Positions 16,569 through 25,490 of a stretch of DNA of 64,000 nucleotides are shown one piece after another. The stretch is from NCBI GenBank assembly GCA_030602785.1, contig JAUVZB010000003.1, positions 1-64,000 on the forward strand, given 5' to 3'. The DNA comes from Dehalococcoidia bacterium (GTDB lineage: Bacteria; Chloroflexota; Dehalococcoidia; GIF9; AB-539-J10). Position 1 is the first letter of the stretch; every line of letters begins with the position of its first letter. A model generated the notes under the pieces. It was not told the origin of the DNA. It did no database searches and saw only the letters and a program-made list of their open reading frames with translations. The translations under genes were made by a program, and so were the position numbers.

Positions 16569-16865
16569 CTATCTCTTTTCCCAAGCCGCGCGCGTCGGTT
16601 CGTTGTAGCTGTCAAACAGCTTTCCCTGCAACTCGTCGACGTCCTCGGAAAGCCCTGCCTCGAAGTACCTGAAGTAGCAGTTCTCCGGCGGAGGCGGTTC
16701 ATGGAGCCGGGTGACAAGTCTCTTGCGCAGATTCGGAACCGTTCCAAGACGCCACAACCTCTTCCCCTCGGGTGTGACATAGGCAATCTCATAGATACCC
16801 TTGATGTCCGGCACCCTCTCGGCGTTCTCCAGGTTGAACCTGAGCCAGGCCTTCTTGACTCCCAT
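16569..16865 (-). CDS. Small protein with GIY-YIG-like features, function unknown
   Basis: A 98-residue protein. VPDIKGIYEIAYV resembles the GIY strand of GIY-YIG nucleases and WRLGTVPNLRKRLVTRL resembles the YIG/arginine-helix region, but the Tyr of YIG is not obvious and no catalytic Glu/Asn is clear, so it may be an inactive or divergent member. TAGGAGGA lies 11 bases upstream of the ATG, which supports real translation. It sits between tRNA-Ile and another unknown gene on the same strand. Confidence 0.6.
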   Translation of the reverse strand: MGVKKAWLRFNLENAERVPDIKGIYEIAYVTPEGKRLWRLGTVPNLRKRLVTRLHEPPPPENCYFRYFEAGLSEDVDELQGKLFDSYNEPTRAAWEKR

Positions 16866-16976
16866 ACTGCGCGCGTCCTCCTAGGAATGCTTGGACGGCG
16901 TCACATTCGCTTTCGGAGTACGACCACGACACAGTCGTTCCGCATGGCAAGTCGACGCCGACAGTCAAAACCGGGG

Positions 16977-17360
16977 TTAGCTCCTGACAAACGACAGCTT
17001 CTTCTCGAGTTCCAGCGCTGTACCCGCCAGGCCACCGGTCCCTTTCACATTGATGTCGAATCCCAGCAGTCTATCGCTTCGATACACTGCTACAGGGTGC
17101 TCCAGGAACACCAGGCCTCCCTTCCCCCCAAGCGACTTGACGAGCATCTTCGTCACGCCAAGCGCCATCTCGTCTCCACCTGACTGCTCGCCGGACAGAT
17201 CATAGGTGTGCGTCGCCCGTGTTCCGCCGTCCAGAAGCAGCGTGAACACCGCTTCGAGTTCTTTGCTCGTCCCTGTGGTCATGGCGTTGCAGGCAGGGCA
17301 GGCACCCCGCGGACAACCTCCCTGCCACATCATGTTACGCCATTGAGACCCCACACTCAA
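16977..17360 (-). CDS. Hypothetical protein
   Basis: An open frame of up to 127 residues that I do not recognise. From about residue 27 the composition looks like a folded alpha/beta protein (ELEAVFTLLLDGGTRATHTY, then KMLVKSLGGKGGLVFLEH and GFDINVKGTGG). The N-terminal part has three cysteines (CPRGACPAC). The start is unresolved: TTG 17360, ATG 17333 or ATG 17282 are all possible and none has a well-placed ribosome binding site. It lies downstream of the ribosomal operon terminator and upstream of the GIY-YIG-like gene. Confidence 0.5.
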   Translation of the reverse strand: MSVGSQWRNMMWQGGCPRGACPACNAMTTGTSKELEAVFTLLLDGGTRATHTYDLSGEQSGGDEMALGVTKMLVKSLGGKGGLVFLEHPVAVYRSDRLLGFDINVKGTGGLAGTALELEKKLSFVRS

Positions 17361-17461
17361 CGGATTGCATGGCGCACCCTCGAACCACCGCGACCCCTCC
17401 CACGTCCAGATTCAACACGACGCCCTTTACCCGGCAGCCACTTGCCCTCGGAGCAAGAAAA

Positions 17462-17487
17462 GGGGTGGCAACCAGAGTTGCCACCCC
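17462..17487 (-). terminator. Intrinsic terminator of the ribosomal protein operon
   Basis: A perfect 11-base stem, GGGGTGGCAAC with GTTGCCACCCC, and a four-base loop. On the minus strand it is followed by CTTTTCTTGC. It lies 25 bases past the rpsI stop, so it ends the long minus-strand ribosomal transcript. Confidence 0.9.
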
Positions 17488-17512
17488 ACGCGATATCCTT
17501 GATTCTGCAGTG

Positions 17513-17908
17513 TTACCGCTTCGTGTACTGCTTCGCCTTACGAGCACGCCGGAGCCCGTACTTCTTGCGCTCCTTGGCCCTCGGGTCACGAGTCAGAAAT
17601 CCTTCCTTCCGCAGGATGGGCTTGCGTGTTTCACTCTCACGAACAAGAGCTCTCGCAATCCCGTGCCTGATTGCACCAGCCTGACCGCTGATACCACCAC
17701 CGGCCACCTTCACCTCCACGCGGTACTTGCCGTCCATATCCGTCGCGTGCAGCGGCGCCTCAATCATGCTTCTGTGATCCACGCGAGGAAAGAAAACGTC
17801 GAGCGGCTTCCCGTTCACCGTGATCCCGCCTTCGCCCGCGTACAGTCGAACCTGCGCCACCGCGCACTTTCGTCGACCAGTGCCCCATACATATACTGCG
17901 TCACTCAT
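17513..17908 (-). CDS. rpsI: 30S ribosomal protein S9
   Basis: A 131-residue S9 (uS9). The opening [19 protein letters not shown], central [19 protein letters not shown] and the basic tail ending KAKQYTKR, which reaches the P-site tRNA, are all typical. It overlaps the rplM stop by four bases (ATGA) and is the last gene before the terminator. Confidence 0.98.
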   Translation of the reverse strand: MSDAVYVWGTGRRKCAVAQVRLYAGEGGITVNGKPLDVFFPRVDHRSMIEAPLHATDMDGKYRVEVKVAGGGISGQAGAIRHGIARALVRESETRKPILRKEGFLTRDPRAKERKKYGLRRARKAKQYTKR

Positions 17909-18339
17909 TGGCCACTACCCTCTTTCTGAACCAGCTGTCCCCGGTGCGGATGCTCCGCCCCGGCGTATACTCGCAGTTTCCCGTACATGGCATGTCCAAG
18001 ACTGTTCTTGGGGAGCATACCCTTCACGGCGTGTTCCACAACACGTCGCGGGTCCTTGGCCATCACATCCTCAAATGTCTCAGCTCTCAGCCCACCGGGA
18101 TACCCGGAGTGCCTATAGTACATCTTCTGCTTCCTCTTGTTGCCTGTCACCACCACCTTGGCCGCATTGACAACGATGACATAGTCTCCGGTATCAATAT
18201 GTGGAGCAAACATGGCCTTGTGCTTGCCACGAAGCAGCACCGCCGTCTGCGTTGCTATCTCCCCCAGAGTTCGCCCATTCGCATCGATGACATGCCACTG
18301 TCTCTCGATTTCCTTCAGTTTCGGACTGTACGTTCTCAT
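17905..18339 (-). CDS. rplM: 50S ribosomal protein L13
   Basis: A 144-residue L13 (uL13) beginning [20 protein letters not shown]. The conserved [25 protein letters not shown] and [10 protein letters not shown] are present. GGGAG lies about eight bases before ATG 18339, so I prefer it to a TTG 18 bases further upstream. rplM and rpsI are paired as in most bacteria, here appended to the alpha operon after truA. Confidence 0.98.
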   Translation of the reverse strand: MRTYSPKLKEIERQWHVIDANGRTLGEIATQTAVLLRGKHKAMFAPHIDTGDYVIVVNAAKVVVTGNKRKQKMYYRHSGYPGGLRAETFEDVMAKDPRRVVEHAVKGMLPKNSLGHAMYGKLRVYAGAEHPHRGQLVQKEGSGQ

Positions 18340-18367
18340 CGGTTCTACTCCCAACAACGTCTCAATA

Positions 18368-19135
18368 TCACGCGGCGAATGCCAACGGCGACTCGTAGCT
18401 CACTTTCACAAGGCAGAGCCCTCTCGCAGCAGCAGCAGGCCCTGCCGTTCCTTGCCCACCGCCGTCAATCAGCGCGCCGAACTCCTCAACGCTGACCTTG
18501 CCAAGGCCAACCCGTATCAGCAAGCCCACCGTATTCCGCACCTGGTGCCGCAGGAAAGCGGTCGCGGTCATCCAGAACTCCACGAGTTCGGAGCCCTGGA
18601 CAATCCGAGCCTCGTGCACCAATCGCACTGTGCTGCGATCCGGTTCGTCGAGCGATGTCGCAAACGCAGCGAAGTCATGCACGCCCTGCAACAGCCTGCA
18701 GGCTGAACGCATTCGTCTCACGTCCAGCGCCTGCCTGACCGTGAGCGCGATTCTCTCATTCAGAGGAGAGCGCGTCCCACCATTCAGGACTGTATAGCAA
18801 TACTGACGCGACACGGCTCTTCGACGCACATCGAAGTCTGCGTCAATGCCACACGCGCCTTTCAACGCTACATCCTCCGGTAAGTAGTAGTTCATCCCTC
18901 TCACAATCGTAATAGGATCCAGATCATCGCGCACCCAGAAAGCCACCACCTGCCCCCGCGCATGAACACCCGCATCCGTCCTGCTCGCGCCCTGCACCCT
19001 TCCACAGGGTTCACTCAACTTCCACAGGGCGCTCTCCAACTCGGACTGCACCGTGCGGTCGCTCTTTTGCCACTGGAACCCGCGGAACGAAGCTCCGTCG
19101 TACTCAACCAGCGCAGCGACCTTGTACAGCTCCAC
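18368..19135 (-). CDS. truA: tRNA pseudouridine(38-40) synthase
   Basis: A 255-residue TruA, which makes pseudouridine at positions 38-40 of tRNA. The catalytic Asp is in [18 protein letters not shown] near residue 55. [10 protein letters not shown] at the start and [14 protein letters not shown] in the second half are further family motifs. GTG start overlapping the rplQ stop by one base (TAGTG). Its place between rplQ and rplM is common in Gram-positive bacteria and relatives. Confidence 0.97.
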   Translation of the reverse strand: MELYKVAALVEYDGASFRGFQWQKSDRTVQSELESALWKLSEPCGRVQGASRTDAGVHARGQVVAFWVRDDLDPITIVRGMNYYLPEDVALKGACGIDADFDVRRRAVSRQYCYTVLNGGTRSPLNERIALTVRQALDVRRMRSACRLLQGVHDFAAFATSLDEPDRSTVRLVHEARIVQGSELVEFWMTATAFLRHQVRNTVGLLIRVGLGKVSVEEFGALIDGGGQGTAGPAAAARGLCLVKVSYESPLAFAA

Positions 19136-19488
19136 TATTCAACAAGCTCAAGCTGAGCCATCTCGGCGGCGTCGCCTCGTCGGGTCCCAATTCGAACCAA
19201 ACGCACGTAGCCGCCCGGCCGATTCGCATACCTGCGCGCCAAATCGTCGAACACCTTCTTCACGATCTTGTCCTGTGTCACAAACTCCAGTGCGCGACGT
19301 CTCGACGCGAGGTCACCCGCCTTGCCGAGCGTAATCACCCGCTCCGCGAGACCTTTCACTTCCTTTGCCTTGGCGACTGTCGTCACCATCTTCTCGCGCT
19401 CAAGGAGTACGGCCACCTGGTTCTTGAACAGGGACAGCCGATGTTCGCTCCGCCTGTCCAGCTTTCTTCCTGCAACCCGATGTCTCAC
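19135..19488 (-). CDS. rplQ: 50S ribosomal protein L17
   Basis: A 117-residue L17 (bL17). Opening RHRVAGRKLDRRSEHRLSLF and GGYVRLVRIGTRRGDAAEMA near the end identify it. GTG start overlapping the rpoA stop by four bases, so it is coupled to rpoA as in the standard alpha operon. Confidence 0.97.
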   Translation of the reverse strand: MRHRVAGRKLDRRSEHRLSLFKNQVAVLLEREKMVTTVAKAKEVKGLAERVITLGKAGDLASRRRALEFVTQDKIVKKVFDDLARRYANRPGGYVRLVRIGTRRGDAAEMAQLELVE

Positions 19489-20429
19489 TTGGCCTTCCTT
19501 ATCTTTTCCGGAATCGGGTACCCCAAGCCAGTGAGCAAGTCCTGCACCTCTGTCTGGGATTTCTCACCAAAGCCGGGCAGCGGCGGCAAGCCCTCCCTGG
19601 TCTTCTCAACCAGTTGCCCGAGGGTCATTATGCCGCCACGACGCAGACTGTTATGTGCACGAGTCGACAGGCCGGCATCGGCCAGCGCTGTGTTGTACTG
19701 CTCCGGGGATATGGCCAGCCCTGACGCCGCACGTCCCTGATCGAGTGACGGTGCCTCGACGCCCTTGAACGCAGCGAACTCCCTCATGAGGACATCGGCG
19801 CTCTGAGTCAGAGCTTCCCACGGTGTAACCGCGCCATCCGCCCAGATCTCGATAACAAGCCGTTCAGGACTTCGCTCTTCGCCCGGGTTGATCGGCTCAA
19901 CCGTGAAATTGGCTTTCCGCACAGGAGAGAAGACCGCGTCAACCGGCAGTGCCCCTACAGGGAGGCCGTCAGCCGAAACTGCCGGCACATAGCCCTTGCC
20001 CAATTCAACGTGGAACTCAACATGCAGCTTCGCTTCAGCAGAGTCCATGTTCGTAAGGAGCAGGCCTGGATTGACAATCTCGAAGTCCGTTGAAGCCTGG
20101 ATGTCCGCGGCGCAGACCACTCCATCTCCCTCAACATCGAGGAACAATGTCCCTTCCTGATGCGTCACAGGTCGCAGTCTCAACTCCTTAACGTTCAACA
20201 GGAACTCCACAACATCCTCTCTCACATGAGGGATACACGAGAACTCATGCTGAACGCCTTCAATCTTGATCCACGTCACCGCCGCCCCGGGAAGTGAACT
20301 CAGAAGAACGCGACGCATCGCGTTTCCGAGTGTCACACCAAAGCCCATCTCCAGGGGCTCTGCGGAGAACCGCCCGTATGTTCCGGCGGACTGAGCACAC
20401 GACACAACCGGGATAGATATCTCACTCAC
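19485..20429 (-). CDS. rpoA: RNA polymerase alpha subunit
   Basis: A 314-residue alpha subunit that dimerises to seed RNA polymerase assembly. The N-terminal domain shows GYGVTLGNAMRR-type sequence as GFGVTLGNAMRRVLLSSLPG and the beta/beta'-binding region. The C-terminal domain (about 245-310), with AGLSTRAHNSLRRGGIMTLG, contacts upstream DNA and activators. GTG start after AGAGGGATGG. The length is normal. Confidence 0.98.
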   Translation of the reverse strand: MSEISIPVVSCAQSAGTYGRFSAEPLEMGFGVTLGNAMRRVLLSSLPGAAVTWIKIEGVQHEFSCIPHVREDVVEFLLNVKELRLRPVTHQEGTLFLDVEGDGVVCAADIQASTDFEIVNPGLLLTNMDSAEAKLHVEFHVELGKGYVPAVSADGLPVGALPVDAVFSPVRKANFTVEPINPGEERSPERLVIEIWADGAVTPWEALTQSADVLMREFAAFKGVEAPSLDQGRAASGLAISPEQYNTALADAGLSTRAHNSLRRGGIMTLGQLVEKTREGLPPLPGFGEKSQTEVQDLLTGLGYPIPEKIRKAK

Positions 20430-20447
20430 TACACACCATCCCTCTAA

Positions 20448-21077
20448 CTACCGCGAGTAGTACTCGACAACAGCCTTACCACTGAGCCTGCTGTCCATGT
20501 CCTCGCTGGTCGGCAAGCTAACCACCACACCCCTCATCTGCTCTTCCTCGAGCCTGAGCCACACGGGCACGTTTCGGCTTTGCACTTGCGCAGCCACGAC
20601 CTTGTACAGTTCCGTCTTGGCGCTCTGCTCCCGCCAACTGATCTCATCACCAACCTTGACCAGGAACGACGGTACGTCGACACGCCGGCCATTCACGCGA
20701 ATATGGCGATGACGGACTATCTGTCGCGCCTGCTGTCTCGACTCACCGAAGCCAAGCCTGTAGACCACGTTGTCAAGGCGTCGCTCAAGAAGGATAAGCA
20801 TGTTGTCGCCAGTCATACCCGGCAGCCGCTCTGCCTCGGCAAGGAAGCGACGGAACTGAGCCTCGAGCACTCCATAGATGAAGCGCACCTTCTGCTTCTC
20901 TTTCAACTGCAGGCCACGGTCCGATATCCGACGTCGCATCCGGGAGCGACCTCCGGGAGGAACGTTGCTTCTCCGCTCCAAGGGACACCTCTGGCTGGAG
21001 CACTTGGCTCCCTTGAGCATGAGTTTGGCGCCGATGTAGCGACACTGAGAACACTTGGGGCCAATATACCGCGCCAT
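20448..21077 (-). CDS. rpsD: 30S ribosomal protein S4, zinc-binding form
   Basis: A 209-residue S4 (uS4), a primary 16S rRNA binder. The N-terminus keeps four cysteines (C9, C12, C26 and C31 in GPKCSQC and GAKCSSQRC), so this is the zinc-binding version. The S4 RNA-binding domain lies at about residues 95-160 with LERRLDNVVYRLGF and RHIRVNGRRVDVPS. It follows rpsK with three bases between. Confidence 0.97.
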   Translation of the reverse strand: MARYIGPKCSQCRYIGAKLMLKGAKCSSQRCPLERRSNVPPGGRSRMRRRISDRGLQLKEKQKVRFIYGVLEAQFRRFLAEAERLPGMTGDNMLILLERRLDNVVYRLGFGESRQQARQIVRHRHIRVNGRRVDVPSFLVKVGDEISWREQSAKTELYKVVAAQVQSRNVPVWLRLEEEQMRGVVVSLPTSEDMDSRLSGKAVVEYYSR

Positions 21078-21080
21078 AGC

Positions 21081-21476
21081 CTACACTCTCCTCCTGCCCC
21101 TGGGGCGACAACCATCATGTGGAATCGGTGTCACGTCTCTGATGCTGGTCACGAAGAGCCCTGCCCCCTGGAGGGACCTGATGGCTGCCTCTCGACCACT
21201 ACCCGGTCCCTTGACATAGACCTCCACCCGCCGCATGCCATCGTTCAGGGCCTGGCGTGCCGCATCCTGGGAGGATAGCTGTGCCGCGTACGGCGTACCT
21301 TTCCTCGACCCCTTGAATCCGGACTTCCCGGAACTACCCCACGCGATGACAGCACCACTGGGGTCGGTAATAGTCACTATCGTGTTGTTGAAGGTCGACT
21401 GTATGAAGGCCTTGCCTTCCACAATATTGCGGCGTACACGCCTTCTAGTCTTTCCCTTCGCTGCCTTCTTTGCCAT
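21081..21476 (-). CDS. rpsK: 30S ribosomal protein S11
   Basis: A 131-residue S11 (uS11) of the platform. [38 protein letters not shown] and the basic C-terminal [13 protein letters not shown] are typical. It lies between rpsM and rpsD in the standard alpha-operon order. Confidence 0.98.
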   Translation of the reverse strand: MAKKAAKGKTRRRVRRNIVEGKAFIQSTFNNTIVTITDPSGAVIAWGSSGKSGFKGSRKGTPYAAQLSSQDAARQALNDGMRRVEVYVKGPGSGREAAIRSLQGAGLFVTSIRDVTPIPHDGCRPRGRRRV

Positions 21477-21499
21477 CTTTCCTCACTCGAAGAAACTTA

Positions 21500-21889
21500 C
21501 TACTTCTTGGACATACCGCGTCTCTGGCCTCTGCCCGCGACGGTCTTTCTCGTACCCCTCCGGGTTCGACCATTGGTCTTAGTGCGCTGCCCACGCACCG
21601 GCAAATTGCGCTTGTGTCTGAGGCCCCGCACCGACCCGATGTCGATGAGGCGCCTGATGTTGGACTGCACCTCGCGGCGCAAATCACCTTCCACTCTGAA
21701 ATCGCGGTCCATCACGCCGCGAATCTTGCCGAGTTGCTCCTCGCTCAGGTCCTTGTCCTTCACATCGAAGGGGACATCGGCCGTCTGGAGTATCTTCCTG
21801 CTCGTTGCGGGACCGATGCCGAAGATGTACTGCAGGCCAATGAAGACATGCTTGTCTCTTGGCAGATCTACACCGGAGATACGGGCCAT
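21500..21889 (-). CDS. rpsM: 30S ribosomal protein S13
   Basis: A 129-residue S13 (uS13) of the 30S head. Opening [20 protein letters not shown], the helix-two-turn-helix region [11 protein letters not shown] and the tail [14 protein letters not shown] match the family. It follows rpmJ by 39 bases and is the second gene after the internal alpha-operon promoter. Confidence 0.98.
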   Translation of the reverse strand: MARISGVDLPRDKHVFIGLQYIFGIGPATSRKILQTADVPFDVKDKDLSEEQLGKIRGVMDRDFRVEGDLRREVQSNIRRLIDIGSVRGLRHKRNLPVRGQRTKTNGRTRRGTRKTVAGRGQRRGMSKK

Positions 21890-21928
21890 AGTTAAGCTCC
21901 TCTGACAGAACGGACTGAGAACACAGAC

Positions 21929-22042
21929 CTAGCCTTGCCTCTGCTTATGTCTGGGGTTCTCGCACAACACTCTCACCACACCACGCCTGCGGATAATCTT
22001 GCACTTGCTACAGCGCCGCCTAACAGACGAACTAACTTTCAT
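21929..22042 (-). CDS. rpmJ: 50S ribosomal protein L36, zinc-binding form
   Basis: A 37-residue L36 (bL36). It begins [20 protein letters not shown] and continues with [17 protein letters not shown]. The zinc ligands are C11, C14, C27 and H32. ATG start, TAG stop. It is the first gene after an internal promoter at 22068-22096. Confidence 0.97.
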   Translation of the reverse strand: MKVSSSVRRRCSKCKIIRRRGVVRVLCENPRHKQRQG

Positions 22043-22067
22043 TGCGACTCACCACCCAAACCTTCCT

Positions 22068-22096
22068 ATAATAGACGATTGCCTCATACGTGTCAA
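22068..22096 (-). promoter_or_regulatory. Internal promoter of the alpha operon
   Basis: On the minus strand: TTGACA (22096-22091), a 17-base spacer, and TATTAT (22073-22068). It lies in the infA-rpmJ gap and ends about 26 bases before the rpmJ ATG. It would give separate expression of rpmJ, rpsM, rpsK, rpsD, rpoA, rplQ, truA, rplM and rpsI. Confidence 0.75.
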
Positions 22097-22105
22097 AACG
22101 CATTA

Positions 22106-22324
22106 CTACTTGAGGCGATAGGTCACACGACCACGACTAAGGTCGTATGGTGACAACTCCACAAGCACGCGGTCGCCAGGCAGAATCTTTATGTAGTGCT
22201 TCCGCATCTTGCCCGAAATGTGGGCCATCACTATATGGCTGTTCGGCAATTCCACCCGGAACATCGTGTTTGGAAGGCACATCGTCACCTTCCCCTCTAC
22301 TTCTATCTTCTCTTTCTTCACCAT
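22106..22324 (-). CDS. infA: Translation initiation factor IF-1
   Basis: A 72-residue OB-fold factor beginning [20 protein letters not shown], with [19 protein letters not shown] and the end [11 protein letters not shown]. It binds the A site of the 30S subunit during initiation. An open frame extends 27 codons upstream into map, but ATG 22324 gives the family length and leaves ten bases after map. Confidence 0.98.
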   Translation of the reverse strand: MVKKEKIEVEGKVTMCLPNTMFRVELPNSHIVMAHISGKMRKHYIKILPGDRVLVELSPYDLSRGRVTYRLK

Positions 22325-22334
22325 GTCCAAAGAC

Positions 22335-23072
22335 CTACGCGAATACCTCAGGCTCACCGTCCGTGATTGCGATGCTGTGCTCAAAGTGTGCGGACAAGCT
22401 GCCATCAGCCGTGAGCACAGTCCACTTGTTGCTCGCCACCATGGTCCTCCACCCGCCGTTCGTCACCATCGGCTCGATCGCAATCGTCATTCCTTTTCGC
22501 AGAAGTGGGCCTCTGCCACACTCGAAATTCGGAACTTGCGGCTCCTCATGCAACTCGCGCCCTACTCCGTGTCCAGTGTACTCACGCACAACGGCCAGCC
22601 CCTTGGACTCGGCATGTCTCTGGACAGCCGCTGAGATATCACCGACATGGTTTCCAGCACGGGCCTGATTCACTCCCTCTTGCAGAGCGCTTTCCGTGAC
22701 CTCAATGAGCTTTCTGGCCTGGCTGCTCATTTCTCCGGCTCCAACAGTCACAGCAGCATCTGTGTGGAAACCACGATGAAACACTCCCAGGTCAAGTGAG
22801 ACAACGTCGCCTTCCCGCACCACCCTCGCACCCGGAATACCGTGTACAACCTCATTGTTGATTGACACGCACAAGCTGGCCGGATAGCCGTGGTACCCCT
22901 TGAACGAAGCGATAACCCCCCACTTCTTCATTTCCTCCACCACCATCTCATCCAGGGCACTGGTGCGGATTCCCGGTCTGACCTCCTGCTTCACCTGCGC
23001 GAGTATTGTCGCCAGAATACTTCCACACTCGCGCATCAACTCGATCTCTTCAGGCGATTTGACTACTATCAA
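22335..23072 (-). CDS. map: Methionine aminopeptidase, type I
   Basis: A 245-residue metallopeptidase that removes the initiator methionine. Metal ligands are visible as Asp in [17 protein letters not shown], His in [15 protein letters not shown], and Glu in AIEPM and EHSIAI. No N-terminal zinc-finger extension. It starts within the adk stop (ATGA overlap) in the usual secY-adk-map-infA order. Confidence 0.98.
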   Translation of the reverse strand: MIVVKSPEEIELMRECGSILATILAQVKQEVRPGIRTSALDEMVVEEMKKWGVIASFKGYHGYPASLCVSINNEVVHGIPGARVVREGDVVSLDLGVFHRGFHTDAAVTVGAGEMSSQARKLIEVTESALQEGVNQARAGNHVGDISAAVQRHAESKGLAVVREYTGHGVGRELHEEPQVPNFECGRGPLLRKGMTIAIEPMVTNGGWRTMVASNKWTVLTADGSLSAHFEHSIAITDGEPEVFA

Positions 23073-23722
23073 TCGCTCCCCGCCCGAAGCATTCCCGTAA
23101 TCTCCGCACCCACTTCATCTATACCCCGGTTGCCATCGACCCGCAGCAGCTTCTTCTGCAGGTCATAATACTCGACTATCGGAACGGTCTGCGAGAAGAA
23201 CACCTTCAACCGCTCTCGAACCGTCTCTTCCTTGTCGTCCGCCCGCTGATACAGCTCGCCTCCGCAGATATCGCACCGCCCCACTTCCTTCGGCGGAGAG
23301 CTCTGCTCGTGATAGGGCGTCTGGCACTCACGGCAAATCCATCGGCCACTCAGCCGCTTCACGAGTTCCTCTGCGGGAACCTCAATGTAGACCACACTGT
23401 CAATCTGCCTGCCTTCACCGGCAAGCTTGTCGTCGAGCGCCTCAGCCTGGCTCAGCGTCCGGGGGAACCCATCAAACAGGACCCCGTCGGCACAATCCTG
23501 CTGCCTGATTCGCTCAAGCACCATGTTGATGGTGACCTCATCCGGCACCAGTTCGCCTTTCTCCATGTATGACTTCGCCAGGAGTCCCAACTCCGTCTTC
23601 TTCTCAAGAGCCCGGCGAAACAGGTCGCCCGACGCCACGTGGACGACACCAAGTTGGCTCAACAGGATTGCGGCCTGCGTCCCTTTGCCCGCTCCGGGCG
23701 CTCCGAGCAACACTACATTCAT
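23069..23722 (-). CDS. adk: Adenylate kinase with zinc LID
   Basis: A 217-residue adenylate kinase (AMP + ATP to 2 ADP). P-loop GAPGAGKGTQ at residue 7. AMP-binding region follows. The LID (about 125-160) carries two cysteine pairs, CREC and CDIC, so it binds structural zinc as in Gram-positive-type enzymes. FDGFPRTLSQAE is the conserved DGFPR segment. It follows secY by 12 bases. Confidence 0.98.
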   Translation of the reverse strand: MNVVLLGAPGAGKGTQAAILLSQLGVVHVASGDLFRRALEKKTELGLLAKSYMEKGELVPDEVTINMVLERIRQQDCADGVLFDGFPRTLSQAEALDDKLAGEGRQIDSVVYIEVPAEELVKRLSGRWICRECQTPYHEQSSPPKEVGRCDICGGELYQRADDKEETVRERLKVFFSQTVPIVEYYDLQKKLLRVDGNRGIDEVGAEITGMLRAGSD

Positions 23723-23734
23723 CGCGTAATCCTC

Positions 23735-25048
23735 CTATTTGAGGAAGCCGTCATACCGGCGCATGGTGAGCTGCGACTCCAGCTGCTTCATAGTATCCAG
23801 GGCGACTCCGACCGCAATCAGGATGGCCGTGCTGGACACTGTCAGCATAGTCACGCCCGTGATGCCTCGTGCGATGAACGGCATCATTGCCACTACCGCA
23901 AGGAACGTGGCGCCACCGAACGTGAGTCGCTTGGTGACCGCGCTCAAATAGTCGCTGGTCGACTTGCCGGGCCGCACGCCCGGGACAAAACCACCCTGCT
24001 GCTGCAGCGTGCGCGGCAAATTCATTTGCTCAAAGATAACCATCGTGTAGAAGAACGTGAAGCCGAACACGAGCAGGAAATAGAAACCCCAATACACCAA
24101 CCCTCCCGGGAGACTGGCGGCCGAGTCGAATGCCCGATACACGCCATCCCAGAAGTTCGGGTTCTGGGGGTTCATGAAATAGCTCGATATGAGCCGGGGC
24201 AACTGCATCACCGCAATTGCGAAGATAAGGGGAATCATGCCCGCCGTGTTGACTCTCAGGGGAATGTACGTCGAACCCGATTGTCGGTACATTCGCCCAC
24301 CGCGGAAGGTGCTTCTTGCGTACTGCACAGGAATCCGCCTGTGAGCCTCAATGAAGAGGACTATCATCACCAGCGTCGCTGCGGCAAGCACTCCGAACAT
24401 AATCATACCAACGGGGTTTTCCTGCCAGGCGAGCCCGACTCGCCCCACAGACTCCGCCAGGCTGGCGACGATTCCGCCAAAGATGATAATCGAGATGCCG
24501 TTCCCGATGCCCCTCTCTGTTATGAGCTCACCCAACCAGACAAGGAACATGGTTCCGGCGGTCATGGACACGAGAATTGTTGCCGTCGTGAGTGAATCGG
24601 GCCGTGCTATTACATTCTGGCTAGTGAGAATCGCAAGCTGGGAGTATCCCTGCAGCGCCGCAAGCGGAACAGCAAGGAAGTGGGTGATTTGATTTATTCT
24701 GCGCTGGCCCGACTCACCCTCCCGAGACATGGCCTGCAGGCTCGGGATGACTGGTACCAGCAGCTGCATGATAATGGATGACGTGATGTATGGGTAGACA
24801 CCCATGGCAGCGACGCTGAAGTTCTTCATCGCACCGCCGCTGAACAAATTGAGCATGCCCAGAAGCGAATCCTGATCGAAGAACTCGGCCAGTGCCGCGA
24901 GGTCCACACCGGGTAAGGGCACGTGAACAAGGAAGCGGAACACCACCAGCATCCCGAATGTGAACAGGAGCTTATGCCTGAGGTCCGGCAGCGAGAACGC
25001 ATCTCGCATTGCCTGTATCAGACGTGGTTGAGCCTCTTTCTGCTGCAT
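23735..25048 (-). CDS. secY: Protein translocase subunit SecY
   Basis: A 437-residue protein with ten predicted membrane helices, the channel of the Sec translocon. GVYPYITSSIIMQLL, ITERGIGNGISIIIFGGIV and GFVPGVRPGKSTSDYL are signature regions. It starts one base after rplO in the spc operon. secE and secG are not in this window. Confidence 0.98.
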   Translation of the reverse strand: MQQKEAQPRLIQAMRDAFSLPDLRHKLLFTFGMLVVFRFLVHVPLPGVDLAALAEFFDQDSLLGMLNLFSGGAMKNFSVAAMGVYPYITSSIIMQLLVPVIPSLQAMSREGESGQRRINQITHFLAVPLAALQGYSQLAILTSQNVIARPDSLTTATILVSMTAGTMFLVWLGELITERGIGNGISIIIFGGIVASLAESVGRVGLAWQENPVGMIMFGVLAAATLVMIVLFIEAHRRIPVQYARSTFRGGRMYRQSGSTYIPLRVNTAGMIPLIFAIAVMQLPRLISSYFMNPQNPNFWDGVYRAFDSAASLPGGLVYWGFYFLLVFGFTFFYTMVIFEQMNLPRTLQQQGGFVPGVRPGKSTSDYLSAVTKRLTFGGATFLAVVAMMPFIARGITGVTMLTVSSTAILIAVGVALDTMKQLESQLTMRRYDGFLK

Positions 25049-25049
25049 A

Positions 25050-25490
25050 CTACGCTTTTCTTACCGTCCCTTTCGCAGCCTTGATCTTCTGTTCAGCAGC
25101 AGCCGAGAAGCGCTCAGCCTGCACAGTGAGACTCCTGTCGACATCGCCTCTGCCCAGTATCTTCGTCGGTTTCGACAGAGAGCGAATCAATCCTGCCCCA
25201 CGCATCTCTTCCGGCGTCACCTCGGCACCGTCCGGGAACACGTTCAGCGCGCCAACATTGACCACGTTGAACTCAGTCCTGAATATGTTCGTGAAACCGC
25301 GTTTCCGGGGCAGCCGCTTGATGAGCGGCAACTGACCGCCCTCGAATCCAAGCCTGACGCCCTTGTGATGCGCCTTCTGTCCCTTGCTACCACGGCCCGA
25401 AAACGTGCCACGCCCACTCCCATCACCTCTTCCAACGCGCTTGGAGTCTCGCTTGGAGCCGATTGTGGGGCCCAGCTCATTCAGTTGCAT
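25050..25490 (-). CDS. rplO: 50S ribosomal protein L15
   Basis: A 146-residue L15 (uL15) beginning MQLNELGPTIGSKRDSKRVG. The glycine-rich GRGTFSGRGSKGQKAH and FEGGQLPLIKRLPRKRGF are typical. ATG 25490 is internal to a longer open frame and overlaps the rpsE 3' end by 14 bases. There is no rpmD (L30) gene between rpsE and this gene. Confidence 0.97.
   Translation of the reverse strand: MQLNELGPTIGSKRDSKRVGRGDGSGRGTFSGRGSKGQKAHHKGVRLGFEGGQLPLIKRLPRKRGFTNIFRTEFNVVNVGALNVFPDGAEVTPEEMRGAGLIRSLSKPTKILGRGDVDRSLTVQAERFSAAAEQKIKAAKGTVRKA

Noticed and set aside
16330..16600. Genomic island attachment site at tRNA-Ile
   Set aside because: No integrase and no repeat of the tRNA 3' end was found nearby.
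23639..24595. A 318-residue plus-strand frame opposite secY and adk
   Set aside because: Very rich in His, Arg and Glu as expected for the complement of membrane-protein codons.
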